This document shows positions 1 through 4,609 of a DNA stretch of 5,443 bases, in pieces. The position numbers and the translations under genes were made by a program. The stretch is from Gammaproteobacteria bacterium (GTDB lineage Bacteria > Pseudomonadota > Gammaproteobacteria > S012-40). Every line of letters starts with the position of its first letter. The first letter of the stretch is position 1. The stretch lies in NCBI GenBank assembly GCA_029857925.1, contig JAOUGF010000183.1:1-5443 (forward strand), given 5' to 3'. Under the pieces are notes generated by a model, which had not been told where the DNA came from, made no database searches, and saw nothing but the letters and a program-made list of their open reading frames with translations.

Positions 1-2
1 AG

Positions 3-626
3 GTGACGGCGAGTGATGGCCTGGGTAACACCACGGCGCGCTCTATAGTAGTAAACAGAGATAGACAGGCGCCCATTATCAGCACCACGCCAGCAAGTTT
101 GCCGCTATATACGAATGCAACCAGCCAGAGCTTTGCCGCCAGCGCGACGGACGCGCTTTCCGCGCCTACGATAAGCGTGGGATTGAACACCGTGGCGCAG
201 GCAACGAGTGTCGCGAATGGTCTCACTGCCAATTGGTCGGGGACGTCGTTGGTGTTGTCGGAAGGCACAAACGTCATCACCGTGGATGCGGTGGACTTGG
301 CGGGAAACAAAGCCAGCCAAACCAAATTCTCGGTAGTGCGCGACACCGTGCTACCTACGTTGTCGATGTCGAGTAGCTTCAATTCCAACGGTTCGTCATC
401 GTACAGCGTCACCGGGACAGTGACAGAATTGAATCCCGATATCGTGACATTGACAAAGACTAACACCTCGCAATCCGGAACAAAATTTACTAAAACCTAC
501 GTTGGGGGAAGCAAATGGAGCGTGACAGTGACGGGATTGGTATCCGGTTCCAATACATTTTCGGTGGTGGCGCGAGATAAGGCGGGGAATGTGTCGACAA
601 CCAAGTCGATCACGGTGACGCGATAA
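3..626 (+). CDS. Ig-like repeat surface/secreted protein, C-terminal fragment
   Basis: The reading frame is open from the window edge, so the true start lies upstream and only the last 207 residues are seen. They form tandem beta-rich Ig-like modules: the motif D-x-x-G-N recurs at fragment residues 5-9 (DGLGN), 98-102 (DLAGN) and 192-196 (DKAGN), a period of 93-94 residues. Each is followed by a T/S/V-rich strand, and the first two then reach a D-x-x-x-P linker (DRQAP, DTVLP). Ser, Thr, Val and Asn are abundant and Cys is absent, as in large adhesins and extracellular repeat proteins of the Bap/Big type. The protein stops directly after the last module, with no LPXTG, RTX repeats, autotransporter barrel or PEP-CTERM-like tail visible, so any secretion signal must be upstream. 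Likely role: cell surface or secreted adhesion or structural protein; ligand unknown. Repeat architecture is clear, exact family is not. Confidence 0.78.
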   Translation: MTASDGLGNTTARSIVVNRDRQAPIISTTPASLPLYTNATSQSFAASATDALSAPTISVGLNTVAQATSVANGLTANWSGTSLVLSEGTNVITVDAVDLAGNKASQTKFSVVRDTVLPTLSMSSSFNSNGSSSYSVTGTVTELNPDIVTLTKTNTSQSGTKFTKTYVGGSKWSVTVTGLVSGSNTFSVVARDKAGNVSTTKSITVTR

Positions 627-665
627 TTTTTCTAAATATTTTGAAAATCGGTTTATTTTTTTATT

Positions 666-704
666 TCAGGTGTAATCCGTCTTGACATTGGCGTGTACAC
701 CTGA
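666..704. promoter_or_regulatory. 9-bp inverted repeat flanking a -35 box (operator candidate)
   Basis: TCAGGTGTA at 666-674 is matched by its exact reverse complement TACACCTGA at 696-704. The half-site centres are 30 bp apart, about three helical turns. The -35 hexamer at 682-687 lies between them and the right half covers the -35/-10 spacer. The right half also overlaps the 8-bp palindrome GTGTACAC at 693-700. This position suits a dimeric regulator acting on the promoter. It is not followed by a T-run, so it is an unlikely terminator for the upstream gene. The regulator is unknown. Confidence 0.4.
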
Positions 705-710
705 CAAAGT
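682..710 (+). promoter_or_regulatory. Candidate sigma70 promoter of the structured RNA / DMT transporter leader
   Basis: A perfect TTGACA (-35) at 682-687 is followed after 17 bp by CAAAGT at 705-710, a poor -10 that keeps the key A at position 2 and T at position 6. Transcription would start near 717. An overlapping alternative is TTGGCG (688-693) with TAATAC (711-716), also 17 bp apart, starting near 723. Either would drive the structured leader and, by read-through of the terminator at 845-878, the transporter gene at 911. Confidence 0.45.
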
Positions 711-716
711 TAATAC

Positions 717-818
717 ATGGCAACTTTCTCAACTCGAATTGTGCAGCAAACTCCCCGCCCGTTTGGGTGGCGAGCTCTGTGTTGTTGCGTGCCGGGTGGA
801 GGTTGTCATTGTAGTTAG
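717..818 (+). CDS. Possible 33-codon cysteine-rich leader peptide
   Basis: An ATG at 717 opens a 33-codon frame ending with TAG at 816-818. The C-terminal third reads ALCCCVPGGGCHCS, with three consecutive Cys codons at 780-788 and two more at 804-806 and 810-812. No Shine-Dalgarno precedes the ATG; the predicted transcription start falls at or next to it, so translation would have to be leaderless, or start at the in-frame GTG at 741. The Cys codons lie in the arms of hairpins 1 and 2, and a terminator follows 27 nt after the stop, the layout expected of a leader peptide. The clustered Cys/His could also bind metal. Against it: short length, no ribosome binding site, and T/G-rich sequence that yields Cys codons easily by chance. 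Confidence 0.22.
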   Translation: MATFSTRIVQQTPRPFGWRALCCCVPGGGCHCS

Positions 819-841
819 TTAGGTTCTACAGTCAACACATC

Positions 842-878
842 AAGGCCGCAACGTACAACCGTTTGCGGCTTTTTTTTT
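842..878 (+). terminator. Rho-independent terminator upstream of the DMT transporter
   Basis: GCCGCAA (845-851) and TTGCGGC (863-869) form a perfect 7-bp GC-rich stem with an 11-nt loop, followed by nine T (870-878). AAG before the stem can extend it against the first Ts. This is a textbook intrinsic terminator. It ends only 32 nt before the transporter ATG, and no convincing promoter is visible in between, so it either ends a small RNA or acts as an attenuator for the transporter. It is also the first strong terminator after the Ig-repeat gene. Confidence 0.82.
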
Positions 879-910
879 GCCGGAAATTTATGCGCTTGGA
901 GTAAATAAAA

Positions 911-1816
911 ATGTCGGTGCCGTTGGCGTATTTTGGGGTGTTGCTAATCTGGTCAACCACCCCGTTGACCGTTAAATGGAGCGCGGAAGGCGCAGGCCCC
1001 TTATTTTCAGTGCTGATTCGCGCGGCAATTGCATGTGCGCTGTGTGTGGTATGGTTGGCGGCAATGCGCCAACGGTTGCCGATGCATCGTGCCGCGTTGC
1101 GCACCTATGCCTTTGGCGGGAGTAGTGGATTTCTAGCCATGGTTTGCGTTTACTGGGGCAGCCGCTTTATACCGTCAGGTTTAACCTCTATGTTATACGG
1201 TCTTAGCCCGTTGTTCACCGGCGTTTTCGCGGCGCTATGGTTACGCGAGCGTGAACTGACACCGCTAAAAACCTTAGGTATCGTATTCGCGTTGTGTGGT
1301 CTTTGGATGATTTTCGGCGTGTCTAATCTTACGTCGTTGGCGGTGCTAGGGTCGGTGATGGTTTTGGTTTCGGTGTTGATCCATTCGTTGAATGGTGTGG
1401 TGCTAAAGCACCTGACGCGTGATATCCCGGCGATCGCGACGACGACCGGTACCTTGCTCGTCGCGCTGCCTTTGTATGCCATTAGTTGGTGGCTTGTGGA
1501 CGGACAGGTCCCGCAAAATGTCCCTGCGCGCGCGTGGTGGGCGATACTCTATTTGGGCGTCATTGGTTCGGTGGTCGCGTTTGTGTTGTATTTCTATGCA
1601 TTAAAACGTGTGACTGCGACGCGTATGTCGTTGGTGACCTTGATTACGCCGGTGGTCGCCCTACTCTTAGGCCACTCATTTAATGGTGAACGCCTGGAAA
1701 CATTAGTGTGGATAGGTATGGCGTTGATCATGGGGGGCTTACTGATGTTTGAATATGGGCCGGTGGTGCGCCATCGAGCGTCCATGTTATGGACAACGCG
1801 CAAGATGGGGGAATAA
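911..1816 (+). CDS. DMT superfamily transporter (two EamA domains)
   Basis: This 301-residue inner-membrane protein has about ten hydrophobic helices (roughly 4-22, 29-50, 67-83, 86-110, 118-137, 142-163, 172-194, 207-229, 237-255, 262-281). They form two tandem EamA repeats (about 5-136 and 147-280), the usual length and layout of the drug/metabolite transporter family. The N-terminal IWSTTPLTVKWS motif and the LRERE turn closing the first repeat are typical. Family members export amino acids, metabolites or drugs, usually by proton antiport; the substrate cannot be read from the sequence. The start ATG at 911 is supported by TTGGAG at 896-901, 9 nt upstream. Expression probably depends on read-through of the terminator at 845-878. 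The gene converges on the minus-strand operon, with a shared hairpin between them. It could be an amino-acid exporter of the EamA/RhtA kind, but this is not shown. Confidence 0.92.
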   Translation: MSVPLAYFGVLLIWSTTPLTVKWSAEGAGPLFSVLIRAAIACALCVVWLAAMRQRLPMHRAALRTYAFGGSSGFLAMVCVYWGSRFIPSGLTSMLYGLSPLFTGVFAALWLRERELTPLKTLGIVFALCGLWMIFGVSNLTSLAVLGSVMVLVSVLIHSLNGVVLKHLTRDIPAIATTTGTLLVALPLYAISWWLVDGQVPQNVPARAWWAILYLGVIGSVVAFVLYFYALKRVTATRMSLVTLITPVVALLLGHSFNGERLETLVWIGMALIMGGLLMFEYGPVVRHRASMLWTTRKMGE

Positions 1817-1827
1817 TTCAAAATCAA

Positions 1828-1853
1828 GCGACGACAACACCTGTTGTCGTCGC
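1828..1853. terminator. Shared bidirectional terminator hairpin between convergent genes
   Basis: GCGACGACAACA (1828-1839) is the perfect complement of TGTTGTCGTCGC (1842-1853), a 12-bp stem with a minimal loop, starting 11 nt after the transporter stop and ending 8 nt from the stop of the minus-strand gene. The minus-strand side is followed by a T-rich run (TTGATTTTGAATTATT), giving a fair intrinsic terminator for the operon. On the plus strand only ATTGCGGTTT follows, so termination of the transporter transcript is likely less efficient. Position and perfection make a bidirectional role probable. Confidence 0.75.
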
Positions 1854-1861
1854 ATTGCGGT

Positions 1862-3775
1862 TTAAAATTTCAGAGACTTCAATTTGTCTTTAGCCTTGTT
1901 CTCAAGTTGTTTGCCCACTTCTTTCGCGCCGCTACCGGCCTTTTTTTCGATGTCTTTCTGATATTTTTCAACCGCCTTGGCGACCTCAGTATTGGAACTT
2001 GCCAAGGTTTTGATACGGGATTCCAGCGCGGTCTGCTTCTCTTTTATGAAAATATCGACGTTTGCCTTTTCTTTTTGTACCAAGGCATCCACCTCTTGGC
2101 GAATCTGCCTTTCAACCGCGGCGGTCTTTTCTTGTATGATTTGACCCAAGCGTTGGCTGAGGATGTTGTCGATATTGGATTTTAAATTTAACGTCGGGTT
2201 GCTCCACGTGCCGCCGATCTGACCGTCGATGTGCACATCACGGATATCGGCAAACACCTTGCGCACGACGCTGCCGGTGGCATTGGTGGGCGCGGTATCA
2301 AATTCAAAGTCTACCTTGGGTGCGACCAGTGAAAATTCGCCCTTCAATATATTTTGGTCGGTTTGCAGCGCAAGGGTGATATCGGAGGCCTGCGGATGAA
2401 ACGCCTTCGGCATAGGATTATTGGCCTCATTGTGTAAAGACACACGCCCCAGGTCTATGTTGTCGCCTTTAAATGCGAGGCGGTCCAGATCCTGTGATTT
2501 GCGATGATCGAAGAGTCCGGTGATCTTCCACGTCCCTTGATCCGCCGTCGCGGTGCGCAATTGCAAGGTCGTGGGTTGTCCGTATGCATCGGGCTCTGTG
2601 GTGATACCTATCACCTCGCCGGAAAGTTTGGTTTTTTGATCCGCTAAGGTGCCGTTGATGCCGATGCGTCGAATCAAAAAATCAGGCGGTCGTGGCCGCT
2701 CCAACGGAAATTGGATATTGACCCCCGCGCGACGCGGCGGCGCTTTTTCCGCAGGTTTTCCTGCGACGATGCGTTTGGCGCGTGCTAAATAACCATTAAC
2801 CTCCGAGAACTGCTGTAGGATTGCGGGCCCAAAGACCATTTGCGCGGCATCACGGGTGTCTATGCTCCCGAGCTTGGCAAGGCGTTTTAGCGCGGTGATG
2901 TCGTCTTCGGTCCGTTGGTTAAGGCCTTGCCAGGTGTCTTTCAACGTGGCGAGATCGCGTTGGGCCTCGAAATTCATACCGTTAAATGTCGATTTTAATT
3001 TGTCATGTTTTTCCCTCGCGGATTTTAATGTGTCCAACGCGCTTTTTGCGCTCTTAGGGTCTTTTATCCCGCCGAGATCGATGCGATTGATATCCGCTAG
3101 CAGTGCCGCAAAATCTTTGTCAAGTTTTGAATTGTTGATGCGCTCGTCCCAGTCCTTGAACATCTGGGTGCGCGAATCTTTGATTTCACTGATGTAGCGC
3201 GTCGTGCCTAATCCGCCCTGCTTGACCAAGCCGGTAACGTCCACCCGTTGTTCCAATGCCTGTAAGTCAATCTTAGGTGTCTTTGCAGCGAGTTTGTCCC
3301 AGGCCGTGGCGGGCGCAGCGGTAGGAGGCGCAGTAGGCGCGGGTGCCGCATCGGATTTAGCTGCCGGTGGTGGTGTATTTGCTGTATTTGGCGGCGTGGC
3401 GGGCGGCGCGGTGTGGATGGCGGCGCTGTCTTTGCGCGGTGTATGCACGCCAATTTGTTCTACACTGAGATCGTCGATGACCACCTTGCCCATCAACAAA
3501 GGCGAGAGTTCCATACGAAAACGCGCACTGCCGGTTTCCACCAAATTGCGCATCGGTTGATCTTTGTCGCCGATGCGCAGGCGGTCATAACCCGCGCCCA
3601 TGTTGAAAATATTGAAGGATAATGCGTCGATATCGACCTTGGCGTCAAACGCCGTGGTCATCTTGCGTTCTATCGCGCGTTCGACGATGCCACTGCTGAA
3701 TACCCAATAGGTTAATCCGCCCAGGATGCCAAAGACCGCGATGACGATGAGAAACGAAGTTCGAAAGATACGCAT
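1862..3775 (-). CDS. TIGR03545-like AsmA-related membrane-anchored protein
   Basis: Uncharacterised 637-residue envelope protein. A short basic N-terminus precedes one membrane helix (about 7-29), a signal anchor placing the rest in the periplasm. Residues 30-115 resemble the AsmA N-terminus: amphipathic helix, then beta strands with a NLVE...LSPLLMGKVVIDDLSVE pattern. A Pro/Ala-rich linker (121-158) follows, then a long charged, probably coiled-coil helical region (about 160-345). A second AsmA-like beta-rich part (about 352-535) begins at GVNIQFPLERPRPPDFLIRR, and a Lys/Glu/Gln-rich amphipathic helical tail (540-637) ends the protein. The ATG at 3775 is 3 nt after the upstream TAG; its Shine-Dalgarno (GATGGGGTAG) lies in the last codons of that gene, implying translational coupling. 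Known: TIGR03545 proteins are usually encoded next to TIGR03546 members, exactly as here, and neither has a known function. Inferred: an envelope or lipid-related role, by analogy with AsmA-like proteins. Confidence 0.85.
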   Translation of the reverse strand: MRIFRTSFLIVIAVFGILGGLTYWVFSSGIVERAIERKMTTAFDAKVDIDALSFNIFNMGAGYDRLRIGDKDQPMRNLVETGSARFRMELSPLLMGKVVIDDLSVEQIGVHTPRKDSAAIHTAPPATPPNTANTPPPAAKSDAAPAPTAPPTAAPATAWDKLAAKTPKIDLQALEQRVDVTGLVKQGGLGTTRYISEIKDSRTQMFKDWDERINNSKLDKDFAALLADINRIDLGGIKDPKSAKSALDTLKSAREKHDKLKSTFNGMNFEAQRDLATLKDTWQGLNQRTEDDITALKRLAKLGSIDTRDAAQMVFGPAILQQFSEVNGYLARAKRIVAGKPAEKAPPRRAGVNIQFPLERPRPPDFLIRRIGINGTLADQKTKLSGEVIGITTEPDAYGQPTTLQLRTATADQGTWKITGLFDHRKSQDLDRLAFKGDNIDLGRVSLHNEANNPMPKAFHPQASDITLALQTDQNILKGEFSLVAPKVDFEFDTAPTNATGSVVRKVFADIRDVHIDGQIGGTWSNPTLNLKSNIDNILSQRLGQIIQEKTAAVERQIRQEVDALVQKEKANVDIFIKEKQTALESRIKTLASSNTEVAKAVEKYQKDIEKKAGSGAKEVGKQLENKAKDKLKSLKF

Positions 3776-3778
3776 AAT

Positions 3779-4294
3779 CTACCCCATCAACCGATCAAAA
3801 AAGCCAAAGACACGACTTGCGCGTATGATCTTCATGATCCGCCAATTCTCCGAGGCGTCGCGCAACCATGCTTGATAACGCTTGGTCAACGCACGCAGCG
3901 CAAAGAATACCAGTGGCACCAGCACCAACGCGGCGGCCAGTGTGCCCATCATCGTGGTGTTGTTGAAGCGCGTTAACAACCATACGGGGCTGTTATACAT
4001 CGCCGTCCATATTGGGCGTAGCCCGTCGACACCGGTCAGCAGCCAGCGCCCTAGCGGTTCGATGGCCGGGTCGAGCAGCCAGCCGAAGGCCGCCGCGATA
4101 CCTGCACCGGCGAATGCCAAACCGATATTGACGTTGAGCAATAATATGAGCATGACGACCAGCCATACCTGCAGCGGCCAACCCGGCATCAGGCCTACCG
4201 CAAAACCCAGCGCAAACCCGCCGGCAATCTGGTTAGGATGTTCACTCGCCCGTAAGGCCTTGAAGAAGCTACGCAGTAATTTGATCCAAAACAT
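3779..4294 (-). CDS. DUF2062 / TIGR03546-like inner-membrane protein
   Basis: This 171-residue protein has the DUF2062 pattern: a basic amphipathic N-terminus (IKLLRSFFKALRASEHPNQ), then IAGGFALGFAVGLMPGWPLQ, a hydrophobic stretch with conserved Asn (LLLNVNIGLAF), and GWLLDPAIEP. Membrane segments lie at about 23-36, 41-53, 57-74 and 113-134, and the C-terminus is basic and amphipathic, probably cytoplasmic. The ATG at 4294 has AAAGGGAT about 8 nt upstream. It is the first gene of a two-gene operon, ending 3 nt before the AsmA-like gene. DUF2062 also occurs in proteins linked to lipid or glycan synthesis, but this stand-alone form paired with a TIGR03545 member has no assigned role. Co-translation suggests both proteins act in one complex at the inner membrane; this is inference. 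Confidence 0.87.
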   Translation of the reverse strand: MFWIKLLRSFFKALRASEHPNQIAGGFALGFAVGLMPGWPLQVWLVVMLILLLNVNIGLAFAGAGIAAAFGWLLDPAIEPLGRWLLTGVDGLRPIWTAMYNSPVWLLTRFNNTTMMGTLAAALVLVPLVFFALRALTKRYQAWLRDASENWRIMKIIRASRVFGFFDRLMG

Positions 4295-4384
4295 ATCGTT
4301 ATCCCTTTAAAACAACGCCACATTACACAGCAAATATGAGGCCGTAAGCACTTGCCCCGCCATTCCCGAGTTATTAAATAGGAA

Positions 4385-4414
4385 ATTTTAGTTGGGTAGG
4401 GCCCCCCGCTACAA
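4385..4414 (-). promoter_or_regulatory. Weak candidate promoter of the DUF2062/AsmA-like operon
   Basis: Read on the minus strand, TTGTAG (4414-4409) and TAAAAT (4390-4385) are 18 bp apart. The -10 matches 5 of 6 consensus positions and the -35 only 3 of 6. Transcription would start near 4378, giving a leader of about 84 nt. The -35 lies inside the inverted repeat CTACA-AG-TGTAG, which could serve as an operator. No better alternative was found. Confidence 0.33.
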
Positions 4415-4428
4415 GTGTAGTATCCCAA
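4392..4428. repeat. Nested inverted repeat in the divergent promoter region
   Basis: An outer repeat TTGGG-TA (4392-4398) pairs with TA-T-CCCAA (4421-4428) with one bulged base. Inside it sit the palindrome GGGCCC (4399-4404) and CTACA-AG-TGTAG (4409-4420). No T-run follows on either strand and no upstream transcript needs ending here. The site lies between the two divergent promoters, so a protein-binding site is more plausible than a terminator. Confidence 0.4.
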
Positions 4429-4457
4429 ATGATTCAATAAAATCACCTGATATGGGA

Positions 4458-4485
4458 TTGAGCTTGGTGCAAATTTGTTTACAAT
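4458..4485 (+). promoter_or_regulatory. kup: Candidate sigma70 promoter of kup
   Basis: TTGAGC (4458-4463) and TACAAT (4480-4485) are separated by 16 bp. The -10 matches 5 of 6 consensus positions and the -35 matches 4 of 6. Transcription would start near 4492, giving kup a leader of about 117 nt. It is the best promoter-like element in the divergent region and is correctly oriented. Confidence 0.55.
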
Positions 4486-4568
4486 ACACAGTTATGCAGA
4501 TCACACCCTTCCACCGCGTGGATTACCGCCCTCAGAGCGGGGGCCGTTTAATTAATCTTCAGACAAAT

Positions 4569-4585
4569 GCGGTGATTTTCACCGC
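4569..4585 (+). promoter_or_regulatory. Hairpin in the kup leader just upstream of the start codon
   Basis: GCGGTGA (4569-4575) and TCACCGC (4579-4585) form a perfect 7-bp stem on a TTT loop, ending 24 nt before the kup ATG. The sequence after it (CTCGCGTTTCT) is not a clean T-tract, so it is a weak terminator at most. The left arm GCGGTG can alternatively pair with CACCGC at 4512-4517, so two exclusive folds are possible. It may influence translation of kup, which has no recognisable Shine-Dalgarno. Confidence 0.4.
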
Positions 4586-4609
4586 CTCGCGTTTCTAACG
4601 TCCTTACAG

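Larger units (their letters stand above)
717..878 (+). ncRNA. Structured RNA candidate: small RNA or attenuator-type leader
   Basis: Downstream of the TTGACA promoter, three consecutive hairpins can be drawn by eye. Hairpin 1 has GCAGCAA (743-749) paired with TTGTTGC (782-788), enclosing CTC/GAG (751-753/772-774) and CCGCCC/GGGTGG (755-760/765-770) on a GTTT loop. Hairpin 2 has GTTG plus ATTGTAG (802-805, 808-814) paired with CTACAGT plus CAAC (826-836), with a 2-nt bulge. Hairpin 3 is the intrinsic terminator at 845-878. A competing pairing of 784-793 with 844-852 would dissolve both hairpin 1 and the terminator. No known riboswitch or housekeeping RNA (6S, SRP RNA, tmRNA, TPP, cobalamin, c-di-GMP) was recognised. 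It could be a free small RNA or a cis leader of the transporter 32 nt downstream. The 5' end is inferred from the promoter. Confidence 0.45.
4295..4609. other. Divergent intergenic region between the DUF2062 operon and kup
   Basis: These 315 bp separate divergently transcribed genes. From left to right they hold the operon's ribosome binding site, an AT-rich stretch (4371-4390), a nested inverted repeat (4392-4428) overlapping a weak minus-strand promoter, the kup promoter (4458-4485), and a leader of about 117 nt with several small hairpins and a 34-codon ORF (4494-4598). No tRNA, transposon end or convincing independent gene was seen. Confidence 0.6.

Noticed and set aside
627..665. AT-rich stretch after the Ig-repeat gene as its terminator
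   Set aside because: Only weak A/T pairing (such as ATTTT-G-AAAAT) is possible and there is no GC stem before the T-run; not supportable as an intrinsic terminator.
790..840. tRNA-like element (GGTTCTACAGTC resembling a T-loop)
   Set aside because: No cloverleaf, acceptor stem or anticodon arm can be drawn; the bases are better explained by hairpin 2 of the structured RNA.
832..1104. 90-codon minus-strand frame opposite the start of the transporter
   Set aside because: It overlaps the terminator and the well-supported EamA coding region, and its protein has no recognisable features; a shadow of the real gene.
3204..3560. 118-codon plus-strand frame with an Ala/Gly-rich stretch
   Set aside because: The composition is simply the antisense of the Pro/Ala linker of the AsmA-like protein, which has clear domain and operon support.
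3882..4310. 142-codon plus-strand frame opposite the DUF2062 gene
   Set aside because: The antisense frame of a gene with strong family pattern and ribosome binding site; the product looks like nothing recognisable.
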